Virus record (IMG/VR): IMGVR_UViG_3300031706_000004 | Span: 1 to 49,651 of that record | Origin: a virus | DNA: 49,651 nt | Reading direction: 5' to 3' (one strand) | In this document: piece by piece, positions 35,801-44,099 of the stretch | Layout: the number at the start of each line of letters is the position of its first letter | Numbering within the stretch: position 1 is the stretch's first letter | The notes under the pieces: model-generated | Seen by the model: the letters and a program-made list of their open reading frames with translations, nothing else | Told to the model about the DNA's origin: nothing | The model's database searches: none | Made by a program: the position numbers and the translations under genes

Positions 35801-36421
35801 ACCTTCAATACGTTTAGTAAACGGGTAAATTGCTTGCCCAGTGTTTGTAGCGTTTAAGCGATATTTTTGTGTTTGCACGTCTGCAATCAACGAAGTTTTT
35901 AAAGGATTACCAATTGAGTTAGACAATGGTAATGCTGAATTCATAATCTTAACAAACTGCTCAAAATAGTTTGTGTTAGTTTGATCATTCCACTTAACAG
36001 TAATACCTGATATGTTTAAACCATTACTATCTAAAAGATTTTCAGTTGTTTTAATTGTGTCAAATTTAAGCAAGCCGTTAGCTGCTTGATTGCGTCGTGG
36101 ATTGTAGGACAGCATACGTGCTAGACGTAATACACTTTCTCTGCGCTCTGCTGTTTCAAGGAAGTTTTCACGAGCGTTTAAATCAATACGGAATGATAAG
36201 TTTTGCCCAAGGAAAGCAATCATATCAATTAGCGCAAGATATTCACTCGATTCAATGTAATCGTTAAAGTCTTCTGGATAGTTTTGACGCAGATAGTTAA
36301 TCATTGTGCGTCTTAGGTTATCAAAATCGTAGCTTTGGAAATCTGCGTTCCTAAAGCTTTGGTAAATTCGTTTCCAGTCCTCAGCTACTAATAGCCTGGA
36401 CTGTCTATCATTTGAAGACAT
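32885..36421 (-). CDS. 6: Baseplate wedge protein gp6 (T4-like), enlarged
   Basis: The 1178-residue protein has the gp6 N-terminal signature: MINYLRQNYPEDFNDYIES, LALIDMIAFLGQNLSFRID, then NARENFLETAERRESVLRLA and LSYNPRR. The C-terminal part (FQELSAYIINQLSPKLVSIL) matches the dimerising end of gp6-type wedge proteins. gp6 homodimers link wedges into the inner ring of the baseplate that contracts on infection. T4 gp6 is 660 residues, so about 500 are extra, mostly in the middle, with beta-rich sequence. The last 70 residues are almost only Ser/Thr/Gly (TSTSTNTTTTTSS), a flexible tail. A late-type GGTAAATA lies 23 nt upstream and AGGA sits before the ATG. It follows gp25, as expected for partners in the wedge. 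Confidence 0.9.
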   Translation of the reverse strand: MSSNDRQSRLLVAEDWKRIYQSFRNADFQSYDFDNLRRTMINYLRQNYPEDFNDYIESSEYLALIDMIAFLGQNLSFRIDLNARENFLETAERRESVLRLARMLSYNPRRNQAANGLLKFDTIKTTENLLDSNGLNISGITVKWNDQTNTNYFEQFVKIMNSALPLSNSIGNPLKTSLIADVQTQKYRLNATNTGQAIYPFTKRIEGVSTRFEIVSTDISADSILEEAPLPGNSPAFLFRDDGQGAGSNNTGFFMHFRQGKLETGNFAVSNPTPNQAVAIDAENINDSDVWLFALNSAGFESNEWSKIDAVEGNNVIYNSLFNKTRDVFAVTTRVGDRINLVFSDGVFGNLPAGDFRSFYRTSNNLRSVITPSAINTVSIDIPYQSRNGSQQTLTIGLKLNYTVSNGTATETNTEIKQNAPATYYTQNRLITGEDYNIGPLAISQDIIKTKSSNRISSGISRFFDLKDASGKYSNTSLFADDGIIYKEEFTEKQSFTFATQTDIEGIIYNTIEGILGSATGQNFYLGKFPKIIVSDLNAAWTQSSTSTNQTLGLLTDIDSNAYTVGTFTANSLRLLEAGTMLKFVAPTGKHFMPNGTLMTDGAGTDHLGKTSYKWCKVISVSGNGTVIDEDGIAPIALNDVIPTGAILQQVIPTYSKVLINDVKVQLIDQVFEYKDFALRYDQYDRQWKIVLAEDINTLSEFATGKAGDSTSAALDASWVLYFKTDGEKYTITYRNLRYVMESSDEIRFFFDSADKIYDPSSGQIVRDKIDILNINRQPGQLTPFTRDFNWTITDAYRDVEGYLDSRKIQVQFIDLDDDGVIDDPDIFEQIVGEEDVSILTKDKIIFQKKYTTTDAVEDFKYFANTTSEILVIENEAAIAPYSTRLEGQIFYLINEKVFRKLNKALNNTAINTDYKAYFGRADLKFHYTHVADSGYRIDPSASNIIDTYIMSKSYDTQVKQYIAGTILTKPKPPSNDELFRSYGSSINKIKSISDEIIYHPVKYKILFGSKANPDLQVKFKIVKNASIVINDNELKSDIIEAINKFFDIENWDFGETFYFQELSAYIINQLSPKLVSILIVPRQTTQSFGSLFEIKSEPDEIFASAAKVSDIETIDQITATNLQASGTVINAVSTSITSGITSSASIPTSTSTNTTTTTSSLSSSGSSNSGSGGGYSY

Positions 36422-36444
36422 ATCATTTTCCTTGTTTACTAATG

Positions 36445-36452
36445 TATTTACC
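36445..36452 (-). promoter_or_regulatory. Late-type promoter element GGTAAATA upstream of gp6
   Basis: The 64-nt gap between gp25 and gp6 reads GGTAAATACATTAG on the minus strand, 23 nt from the gp6 ATG. A second TAAATA core (ATTAAATA, 36470-36477) lies further upstream. Both lack the first consensus bases of TATAAATA, so strength is uncertain. Spacing matches the other candidates. Confidence 0.45.
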
Positions 36453-36485
36453 TGAAATGATAATGTGTGTATTTAATTTTTAAAT

Positions 36486-36920
36486 TTAAAGAAGTCCGTT
36501 TTCTTTATCAAATTTAAAGCGTAATTGGTCTGTTACTCCGAACGGAAGAACAGTTATTGTGCAGTCAATTTGTATACCTTGCTCATAAGTGTCAATTACT
36601 ACATCATCTGCTTTTATTCTAGGATCGTAGTTAATAATACGAGTAACATCTTCAATTATAGCTTCTTGAACTTCAATTGTAAAAGGTTCATATAGCAGAT
36701 CCCAAATAATTGTGCCAAAAGTAGGATCGCTTAATTTTTCAGTTTGTCTTATATGGAAGTGATTAATTAAATCTTGCTTAATAAGCTCAAAATCATAAAC
36801 GCTAAAGCTTTTAGCATCAGCAACTGTCGAAAACCCTCTGTATTTTCTATTAGAGCTTGCAATTTTTGTAGGCTGACTTACAGTTACACGTTTATAAAGA
36901 TTTTTTTCTAATTGGCTCAT
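36486..36920 (-). CDS. 25: Baseplate wedge protein gp25
   Basis: The 144-residue protein matches the GPW/gp25 family: RKYRGFSTVADAK, FELIKQDLINHFHIRQTEKL, FGTIIWDLLYEPFT, then IIEDVTRIINYDPRI. The family has a lysozyme-like fold without proven activity, also found in type VI secretion TssE. gp25 joins the wedge core with gp6 and gp53 and contacts the first sheath ring. The size is close to T4 gp25 (132 residues). It begins 3 nt after the gp5 stop. The TAAATA that precedes it is part of the gp5 stop region and too close to the ATG to be a promoter, so it is probably cotranscribed with gp5. Confidence is high from several conserved blocks. Confidence 0.93.
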   Translation of the reverse strand: MSQLEKNLYKRVTVSQPTKIASSNRKYRGFSTVADAKSFSVYDFELIKQDLINHFHIRQTEKLSDPTFGTIIWDLLYEPFTIEVQEAIIEDVTRIINYDPRIKADDVVIDTYEQGIQIDCTITVLPFGVTDQLRFKFDKENGLL

Positions 36921-36923
36921 ACT

Positions 36924-39413
36924 TTATTTACCCCGTTCTGCTGCTGTGCGATGCGGCGCTACTGTTTGTGTAGCGGCACTATTATCTGTTGGTGACGCTT
37001 TTGGTGGATTTTCCTGTGCTTTTTTAACTTCTTGTTGTAGGCTTCTAAGTGCATCTGCTTCTTCGTTATGGAATCTATTAACAACACTTGCCCTAACAGA
37101 AGCTGTACTACTTTTAAAGTACTTACTACCATTGTTTGCTCGACGTTCTGAATATACTGCTCTTATCAATGCAGCATCTGTTGGCTCAGTAGTTGTTGGA
37201 CTATTTGTAGGGTAGCCAAGACGTCCTAAAGCTCGTTTATAAATGTTTCTTGCTCCGCCTGGTCCATGTTGAATAGCAGCAGACCAAACAGTGTTTTGCA
37301 AAGTTAACGATCTTTGATTTACATCAAGATTAGTTTTCTTTACAATTAGGCTGGAAGCTGGAATATAATAAGATACAACAGCATATTGGTGTTGTGCTTC
37401 TGCGCCTTCTGCTGACGACATTATTTGTCCCCATGCTGCTTTATAAGCTGCTGTACCGGCTTTTGCTGCCGATGGACCACCTGCTTGAAGTAATCCGCTT
37501 GCTAAATCTGGATGGTTTCTGCCTAACCATGCATGGAATTCTCCCATAACACCTCGATTAGCTGCAAGCTGATATGTACCGTAACTAAAGCCGCCGGTGC
37601 TATCCCAACCAATAGTTGCAGGATTTCCTCTTGATTCGTATCTTGCACTTAATGAACCTAATTCTGGATCAAAGTCAAAGTTACTATTATAATCTCCTGG
37701 TGCTACAGGTGTTTGTCCATTTCCCGGACCTCTTGAAATAATGCCAGTACTAACATTTCCTCCACTACCTTGTATATACGCACTAGATGTTCTACCTTGT
37801 AAATTTTTATCAAACGTATCTGGTGTAACTACTCTATCTGCAGAAGCAAGCGAACCTGGTGATTCTCTATCTGTTTCAATCTTTTTAAATGCTAATGGAT
37901 CTAAGTTTTCGTGATGTGGCCAAGGTTCGTGTTGTGGTGATCTTGTTAATATACTTTCGTAGCGGGATATAACACCACCTGGTTTAATACGTGGCAATGT
38001 TTGTGTGCTTAATGTTTCAACTGGGTTAGCAACACTTGCTTGAGCTGCTTTAGGGCCATTCATATGTACATACTGGGCTGTTTCTCTATGTTCTTTTGCA
38101 CTATTAATATGTGTCGAACCGCCAGCAGTTAATCTGTTATCTTGTCCTGATTTAATATGCAATGATTTTGTTGTGTCAATATATTGTGATTTTTTTACTT
38201 TTATGTGCTGATTTTGTCCAACAGTGATTTTACTATTTGCTCCGACAGATAGATTAAAGTCTCTATAAGATTCAATCTGCACTCTACCACTTGTAGGACC
38301 AGTTGTTCTGCCTGTGGCTTTCAAATTGATGTTTCTACCAGCTTCCATGTTTATATCACGTTCAGCTGTAATGTTTAAATCATTTTCAGTCATTATACTA
38401 ACACTGTCCTGTGCATGTATATCAATCTTACCATCGCTAGACATTTCTATCCAAGTTGAGCCACGGGCGTTACCAATGTAAATTAAGTCTTCACTATTAT
38501 TCATTAGTATTTGATGGCCGGTTCTTGTCCTAAAACGAAATAATTCATTTTGAGGAATAGTTCTATCGCCGCCTGTTTCTCTAGCACCTATATTTTTATA
38601 AATTGGAGGACCGTCTTCTGCGTGTGTTGCACGTACAAATCTGTCATCACCATCATCCATTACAAACGATGAACCACCTAACCTATTAGACGGTACATTG
38701 ACTTTAGATTTATCAGTGCCAATGTCTACACCTGGTGCGCCATCTCTGCGGTCTTTAGGACCTGGGGAACTAATACCAAATACCATACTAGGTATTTCTC
38801 GCCTTGCACTACTTGTAGTTGTGCCCCTCACTTCGTCATTTAGTAAACCTTGTATTTCTAAAGTTTCAGTAAAGTCTTTGTTATAGGGTTTAGCAAATAA
38901 AGTAGGATCAACCTTTTCTCCAGCTTCTATTGCTTTATTATATTCACCTACTGGTAATTTTCTTCCTTTTAACGGAGGAGGAGTAATACCTGTTGTGTTC
39001 TCGGTAGATGCTCTGCCATCAGGAACCATAAAGTTCATATAATCTGCTGGTATACATCCAATCCAATATCCAAAGTTTGCATTGCCTTCAGCAAATATTA
39101 CAAGAACTTTTGTGCCTATATCAGGCGGCACCATCCACATACCATAGCTTTTTTGTGTATGCTCATACCCATCATTTGCTGTAAGGGCAGCATTAGGAGT
39201 TACTCCATAAAACGGACTTAGATATCTAACGTTCATTAACTGTCCGCTACGTTCTGGTGCGCTGCCTGCGCTAGTATATTTTAAAAGCTCAACTGTTAAT
39301 CCGCCCATATACTTTGTATCTAAATTATTAACTACAATAGCTTCATAAGGTCCAGAATCTTTAAATCCTGCTTTAAGATTAGATGTTGTTCTTGTATAAT
39401 TACTATCTGACAT
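36924..39413 (-). CDS. 5: Baseplate hub spike gp5 with C-terminal peptidoglycan-hydrolase-like domain
   Basis: The 829-residue protein has an OB-fold near 20-125, seen in WMVPPDIGTKVLVIFAEG and NFGYWIGCIP, the signature of phage gp5/VgrG spikes. REIPSMVFGISSPGP (205-219) follows. Residues about 325-455 show the short alternating pattern of a triple beta-helix (DLNITAERDINMEAGRNINL). A Pro/Gly-rich linker precedes a globular domain at about 585-790 with RYESRGNPATIGW, TGGFSYGTYQ, LQNTVWSAAIQHGPGG and RAVYSERR. This resembles the C-terminal lysozyme-like domain of VgrG3-type T6SS spikes, with Glu593 a candidate catalytic residue. T4 gp5 instead has its lysozyme between OB-fold and helix. Role: puncture the outer membrane and digest the wall. 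GAGG precedes the ATG. Confidence 0.88.
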   Translation of the reverse strand: MSDSNYTRTTSNLKAGFKDSGPYEAIVVNNLDTKYMGGLTVELLKYTSAGSAPERSGQLMNVRYLSPFYGVTPNAALTANDGYEHTQKSYGMWMVPPDIGTKVLVIFAEGNANFGYWIGCIPADYMNFMVPDGRASTENTTGITPPPLKGRKLPVGEYNKAIEAGEKVDPTLFAKPYNKDFTETLEIQGLLNDEVRGTTTSSARREIPSMVFGISSPGPKDRRDGAPGVDIGTDKSKVNVPSNRLGGSSFVMDDGDDRFVRATHAEDGPPIYKNIGARETGGDRTIPQNELFRFRTRTGHQILMNNSEDLIYIGNARGSTWIEMSSDGKIDIHAQDSVSIMTENDLNITAERDINMEAGRNINLKATGRTTGPTSGRVQIESYRDFNLSVGANSKITVGQNQHIKVKKSQYIDTTKSLHIKSGQDNRLTAGGSTHINSAKEHRETAQYVHMNGPKAAQASVANPVETLSTQTLPRIKPGGVISRYESILTRSPQHEPWPHHENLDPLAFKKIETDRESPGSLASADRVVTPDTFDKNLQGRTSSAYIQGSGGNVSTGIISRGPGNGQTPVAPGDYNSNFDFDPELGSLSARYESRGNPATIGWDSTGGFSYGTYQLAANRGVMGEFHAWLGRNHPDLASGLLQAGGPSAAKAGTAAYKAAWGQIMSSAEGAEAQHQYAVVSYYIPASSLIVKKTNLDVNQRSLTLQNTVWSAAIQHGPGGARNIYKRALGRLGYPTNSPTTTEPTDAALIRAVYSERRANNGSKYFKSSTASVRASVVNRFHNEEADALRSLQQEVKKAQENPPKASPTDNSAATQTVAPHRTAAERGK

Positions 39414-39425
39414 ATGTTACCTCGG

Positions 39426-40685
39426 TCATGTTGATATTGCTTCTTTAGTTCTACTAGGCCCAATGTTGGGAGTATAAACTTTTTTGCCTGAATTAAAATC
39501 ATACCTATCAAATCCAGGAGTCAGTGGCTCATATATATATACTCCGGGTGGGCGATCTGGTGTCGTTGCTGAACTTGTTGGAGTTGACGGTGGGTTAGTT
39601 ACTGTAGTAGGAGCAGTGTCAGTAACATCGTCGCCTGCGCCGCCAAACGGATCTAACTCTTTTGCTTTATCAACAAGTACCGACTTAGGTGCTGCTGCTT
39701 TAGCTCTAGCTTCTGCTATAATAGCATCTGGGCCTTTTGCTTTTGGAGGTGTACTTCCTGAGCCGCTTGTTCCGTCACTTGCTGGTGGGTTAGATGGTAT
39801 ACATGGTTTTTCACCAACTTCTGGGCCGCCTCCTGCTATCAGTTGCATCATAGTTTTCTGAGAAACAACATCACCAACGCCGCCAAATGCATCTAACGGG
39901 TCTTCAGCTGTTATTGCTTTTGGTCCAACTTGTCCTGGAACAACTTCTACACGTTTTGTTTCTGTGTAACTAAATCCATCTTCGTCTACGCCTTTAGTTA
40001 CAACAGTTGTATATTCTTTTTTTGCTTTGCTTGCAGCTGACTGCCTTAGTATAGCATCGTCATATACTTTTTGGTCACCTTGTTGAACATCAGCAGCAAC
40101 AACTTCACTTTTTGTTGTACTTCCTGCTGCTCCTGGAGGTGTTTCTGTAGTTGTTATTAAAGTAGTTCCGTTTGTTTTTCCTGTAGATGCAGAGGTTTGT
40201 ACAATTGGTCGGCTATAGTCCATTGTAGGATCTGGAAGAAGAACAGGAACATTTTTATACTTGCCCGCTTGTATTGAACCTCTAATTTTAAGATCTTTAG
40301 GACCGCCGCGTTCCTCATACCAGTTTTGCATTTGTTTGTATAATGGATAAAAATCAATGTCACCCTTAAATTCTTTATCTTCACCAACATAGTCAGGAGA
40401 AAGATAACGTTCCCCTACCCAGAAGTTAGGTTGGTTAGGATACAACAAATCACTTTCATCTGAATTATCAACTACTATAATAATTTGATAGCTGCGGGCA
40501 GCATTATATATAATATCAGAACCATATTCCCACATATCATCAGTGTTTTGAAATATCTGTCTATACTTTAGTCGATAAGGTAGGTCTTGTCTCTTCCACG
40601 GTCCAACTGGTTCTACAGCAACCGCGTTTGATTGTTCGCTAAAACCTTTAAAATCTTCTACGCCACCGTCTTCGTTCATTTCCAT
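39426..40685 (-). CDS. Linker-rich baseplate-associated protein with repeated DPF/LGG motif
   Basis: In this 419-residue protein residues 1-160 look folded (WKRQDLPYRLKYRQIFQNTD, SYQIIIVVDNSDES, VGERYLSPDYV). The rest is low-complexity Ala/Thr/Pro/Gly linker carrying two copies of a short motif, DPLDAFGGVGDVV (262-274) and LDPFGGAGDDV (344-354). A related copy, NPLEAFGGAGPDI, is near the N-terminus of the upstream hub candidate. The C-terminus has a distinctive PPGVYIYEPLTPGFDRYDF. I do not know a T4 counterpart. Between hub candidate and gp5 it most likely belongs to the central hub or its assembly, for example as an adaptor or chaperone. The ATG overlaps the upstream stop by 1 nt (TAATG), with GGAGG six bases before it. 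Confidence 0.65.
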   Translation of the reverse strand: MEMNEDGGVEDFKGFSEQSNAVAVEPVGPWKRQDLPYRLKYRQIFQNTDDMWEYGSDIIYNAARSYQIIIVVDNSDESDLLYPNQPNFWVGERYLSPDYVGEDKEFKGDIDFYPLYKQMQNWYEERGGPKDLKIRGSIQAGKYKNVPVLLPDPTMDYSRPIVQTSASTGKTNGTTLITTTETPPGAAGSTTKSEVVAADVQQGDQKVYDDAILRQSAASKAKKEYTTVVTKGVDEDGFSYTETKRVEVVPGQVGPKAITAEDPLDAFGGVGDVVSQKTMMQLIAGGGPEVGEKPCIPSNPPASDGTSGSGSTPPKAKGPDAIIAEARAKAAAPKSVLVDKAKELDPFGGAGDDVTDTAPTTVTNPPSTPTSSATTPDRPPGVYIYEPLTPGFDRYDFNSGKKVYTPNIGPSRTKEAIST

Positions 40686-43600
40686 TACGTGCCTCCTAAT
40701 AGTGAACTAACTTTAGATTTAGCTGCGCCAGACACACTAGCAATTTTTTCATTTGCGGCGCGAGAAGCTGTTACTGCATCAGTTGCCTTTTGTCCTGCTG
40801 CAAGTCCAGCTTGGAGACCAGTAGGGTTGTATCCGCCTTTTAAAGCTGTTCCAATGCCGCCTATTGCATTACTTGCTAGTGAGCCGGCAGCAATTCCTGC
40901 TACGCCGCCAAGCTTACCTGCTACTGCGCTGAATGCTGCGTCTTTTAATCCACTTGAGATTGCACCTGGAATAATCTTGCTTAAATCCGGAAGTTTTGCA
41001 ATGCCAAAATCTATACCTTCTACTACAGATTCTAAACTTGGTGCTGAAATCTGCGCTGCTGCTTCTTTAGCTGCTTCGGTTGCAGCAAGTGCAGTTGCAG
41101 TTTTAGAATCAATTGCAGGTAATTTATTTCTAACATCATCATTCTGTGATGCAGGGAAACAATCTATCATGTTTTGTCCACTTTGTCCTACAGTACCATC
41201 TGTTACTGTTCCGTCTTTATTAAGTTTAGCTGTATTATCAATTGATAAAAACTTGCTATTGCCTGTAGTTTCTTTATCGTCTTGACCTTTACGTCTAATC
41301 ATCTTAAGAGTTTGGGTAAATTTTCCTTGGCTAAATTTATTAGTTACTGCTCTTACTTGGAACAGTCCACTAAACCCTGGAACAATTTGTGGAAATTCCA
41401 TTGTTGCTCCTGTAACTTGGTAATCAAATGGCGTTCTAAAGTTAACAATACAATATACCGGTCCATCTTGATAATTCATTGTTCCGTCATTATTAATAGC
41501 AGGTTTATTAGCTATGTCTGCCACATAGTTGCCTGTTTGTTGCGGAACATAATAAGGATCTCCCATTATTTCCATTTCTGCACTAACCATATCAATAGTC
41601 ATATTTGTAATTCTATCATGGAACATTTCTGCAACTACTCTACGAACATCGTTACTATGTGCACCAGCAGATTCTTTTGGTTTCTCTACAAAACCTGTTT
41701 CAGGCCCAGTGTCATCATTTGATTTTAAATCTTTGTCTGGAACATTTACAACAACGCCACTATCTGAGTCATTACCAGAAGTCATAGTTTTGTCGCCGTC
41801 TTTTCCTCTTATGTTAGCATTACTCATACCAAGATCTGAGTTTGCTGTCATTAAGAATGCATTATTAAAATTAATATCAAAGTTTAAAACATCTTCATTT
41901 TTTCCAGTGTAAATGTAGTTGTATTCTTTAACAGCAGATTCTCGTATTCCTTTAGTATTTTTTGGTTTACTAGTTCCTGCCGCTGTAACAGCTTCGTCAA
42001 TTTCATGAGGAATAACACTATACACATACACTTTTGGTTTACGTCCCATCTGTGCTTCAGTAATTGGACTTTCGCCTATGAATACCTGTGTGTCAATTTT
42101 AAACCACTTATTCATTCCATTTTTAGCGTCTTCAGTTGATTTCTCAGCACAATATTCAGACTGTAATAATATTTTTTCAATAATAGATGTAATTTGTTGA
42201 CTTTGACTAAACTGAAACTCTCGTGCTTTATCAGATGTTTGCGCGGCAACATTAGCAGTATCTACTAAGCCAGTTTCTGAATCAGTTACATTATTAGCAT
42301 CTGCTGCACTAGTATTTCCGCCGGCATTTGTATCTACATTAAGAGGACTTAGCCCAATTTCATTCATTAGCGAAGTATCTTCTGCAAAAGTTTTAAATAT
42401 TGCATACACGTTGTTTGGAGGAGTAATTGTAATAGTTTTTGAATTATTTGCTTTATTTAATTCATCATTTGTTTCTCCAGTGCCAATGCGTTGAGCTTCT
42501 CGTTCTTCGGGTGTAGTAATAAATGCAGTATCAGTAACTGTTCCGGTTTGTAAAACTTTTCTTATTTCAGCTCTTGTTTTTGGAAAACAGATAACATATC
42601 TATCATATGGACCTATTGCTCCAGTTTCTTCTAAAGCCTCAATTTGTGAGTTAACTGCACCTGTTACAGATTTATCATTTGTTTCAAGTACTTCATGTAC
42701 TATTGTTCCAACTGCTTTTACAGGAGTATTAATTTTATTAATGTTATCACGAAGTCCTGTTTCACTCATAGGAACTGCTTTAACAGCATACGTGCTACCA
42801 GTACCAGTAACATTAAATTCCATATTAATAAATTTGATAGGAATAAACATTGGTTGTTGTACAAAATTAGCATTAGTTTCGCCGCCTAAGTTCCATCCTG
42901 CAAAATCAATTTTTATACAAAACGGAGCTTCGTTATATCTATCATATCCCGCAGCCTTAGTTGCAGTAATTATAGACTGTATAAAGTTACCCATACTATA
43001 TGGTTCAATAACTGTAAATGATAACGCTGTACCTGCTGTAACTCTAGTATTAGCATTTGGAGAAATTACTGCGTCTATTTCAAGGTCCTCAATATAATAT
43101 TCTGCATGGTCACTTTTGCCGCCAACTGTTTCATCTAGAACTTGTGTTCTTCGAGCAAGGTCGCCGCCTGAGCTTTTTATTATATAATTTTTAAAGCCTC
43201 CTGAATCTCTGTACTTACTTGGATCATTATATTCTGCTGAACCAAGTACTCCAAGTGTAATTACATAATTACATCCATTATGATTTCTTAAAGGATTAGG
43301 TATTTTACTTTCTGCAGAATCATCGCCGAGATAAGAAGGAGCAAATTCATCGTTATTGAACGCATCATATGCACTTCCGTCTTTTAGTTTGTTATACTGT
43401 TCAATTGTAGGTCCAAATTCGCCGCCTGTAATTCCTGCGAGATCTGCTGCACCCTTTTCTATTAATTTTAATGGATTGTCAAATAGGCTATTAAGTTCAG
43501 GCGAGTTAGAAATTATACTTCCAAGTTTAGCTTGGAGATTATTAAGTAAATCGTTTCCTACAGTTGCTCCCATAAGATCACCAAAAGCTGCATCTGCTTT

Positions 43601-43798
43601 ACCTGTTAAAAATCCGCCAATGCTTCCTCCTAACGCCGCTGCGCCTATTTGCCCAGCTTTGGAAGATATGCCGCTTACTGCACCTGCTTTAGAACTAATA
43701 TCTGGACCTGCTCCGCCGAATGCCTCTAATGGATTAGTTGTAGCAAGTGCTCTAGATGCAGCTTTTTTGGCTGCTGATTTTAAATTAATAGCTGGCAT
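40685..43798 (-). CDS. Large baseplate hub candidate (gp27-like position) with Gly/Ala-rich ends
   Basis: This is a 1037-residue protein. The N-terminal about 100 residues and the last about 110 are Ala/Gly-rich with GxxxG patterns (AALGGSIGGFLTG; GGVAGIAAGSLASNAIGGIG). The core from about 170 has beta-rich blocks, including YYIEDLEIDAVISPN, YSMGNFIQSIITATKAAGY and PIKFINMEFNVTGTGSTYAV, resembling tail-tube-like hub domains. A later half contains FRTPFDYQVTGATMEF and PGFSGLFQVRAVTNKF. T4 gp27 (391 residues) is the hub partner of gp5; here the gene lies just upstream of the gp5 region, so I infer a gp27-like role with extra domains. A tape-measure or injection function for the ends is an alternative. 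It starts 2 nt after the gp53 stop. Confidence 0.6.
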   Translation of the reverse strand: MPAINLKSAAKKAASRALATTNPLEAFGGAGPDISSKAGAVSGISSKAGQIGAAALGGSIGGFLTGKADAAFGDLMGATVGNDLLNNLQAKLGSIISNSPELNSLFDNPLKLIEKGAADLAGITGGEFGPTIEQYNKLKDGSAYDAFNNDEFAPSYLGDDSAESKIPNPLRNHNGCNYVITLGVLGSAEYNDPSKYRDSGGFKNYIIKSSGGDLARRTQVLDETVGGKSDHAEYYIEDLEIDAVISPNANTRVTAGTALSFTVIEPYSMGNFIQSIITATKAAGYDRYNEAPFCIKIDFAGWNLGGETNANFVQQPMFIPIKFINMEFNVTGTGSTYAVKAVPMSETGLRDNINKINTPVKAVGTIVHEVLETNDKSVTGAVNSQIEALEETGAIGPYDRYVICFPKTRAEIRKVLQTGTVTDTAFITTPEEREAQRIGTGETNDELNKANNSKTITITPPNNVYAIFKTFAEDTSLMNEIGLSPLNVDTNAGGNTSAADANNVTDSETGLVDTANVAAQTSDKAREFQFSQSQQITSIIEKILLQSEYCAEKSTEDAKNGMNKWFKIDTQVFIGESPITEAQMGRKPKVYVYSVIPHEIDEAVTAAGTSKPKNTKGIRESAVKEYNYIYTGKNEDVLNFDINFNNAFLMTANSDLGMSNANIRGKDGDKTMTSGNDSDSGVVVNVPDKDLKSNDDTGPETGFVEKPKESAGAHSNDVRRVVAEMFHDRITNMTIDMVSAEMEIMGDPYYVPQQTGNYVADIANKPAINNDGTMNYQDGPVYCIVNFRTPFDYQVTGATMEFPQIVPGFSGLFQVRAVTNKFSQGKFTQTLKMIRRKGQDDKETTGNSKFLSIDNTAKLNKDGTVTDGTVGQSGQNMIDCFPASQNDDVRNKLPAIDSKTATALAATEAAKEAAAQISAPSLESVVEGIDFGIAKLPDLSKIIPGAISSGLKDAAFSAVAGKLGGVAGIAAGSLASNAIGGIGTALKGGYNPTGLQAGLAAGQKATDAVTASRAANEKIASVSGAAKSKVSSLLGGT

Positions 43799-43799
43799 A

Positions 43800-44099
43800 T
43801 TAGAATCCTAATGTGTTACGTAATGCAGACGGGTCAGGTAGATAAATTTTAGTGCCAGCAACAAAATCAAATACAGGATCTTTTAGTATATCTAAATTAC
43901 GCTGTGCAAATACCCACCACAGTTCTCTTCTGCCGTATGTAATGTGTGCTAATAAATCAGGACGGTATGTGTATTCAGAAGTTATTTCAAATAAAATATC
44001 GTCGTTGTTAATTGGTACAGGACGAGGACTTAAAATATCCAAATATCCGGATCGATTAATTGGTGTACGTGCATACGGGCTTAAACTATTTTTTTCCAT
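43800..44099 (-). CDS. 53: Baseplate wedge protein gp53-like (LysM-like)
   Basis: The 99-residue protein contains YRPDLLAHITYGRRELWWVF (45-64) followed by AQRN, then DPVFDFVAGTKIYLPDP. T4 gp53 has the corresponding RPEELANAIYGNPQLYWVL, and both look LysM-like. gp53 completes the wedge and triggers joining of six wedges around the hub. The protein is half the length of T4 gp53 (196 residues), lacking its C-terminal part, which is usual in my experience of marine relatives. It overlaps the upstream gene by 1 nt (TAATG) and sits directly before the hub candidate. Identification rests on one conserved block and context. Confidence 0.78.
   Translation of the reverse strand: MEKNSLSPYARTPINRSGYLDILSPRPVPINNDDILFEITSEYTYRPDLLAHITYGRRELWWVFAQRNLDILKDPVFDFVAGTKIYLPDPSALRNTLGF

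Noticed and set aside
36923-36931. GTAAATAAA just upstream of the gp25 ATG as a late promoter
   Set aside because: It is the end of gp5 (Gly-Lys-stop) and lies 3 nt from the ATG, too close to leave room for a leader and ribosome site.
40632-41285. 217-codon open frame on the plus strand opposite the end of the hub candidate
   Set aside because: It is antisense to Gly/Ala-rich coding sequence, which leaves the complementary frame open; it has no ribosome site and an Ala/Pro/Ser-rich product without domain features. The same holds for the other plus-strand frames opposite 3310-44157.
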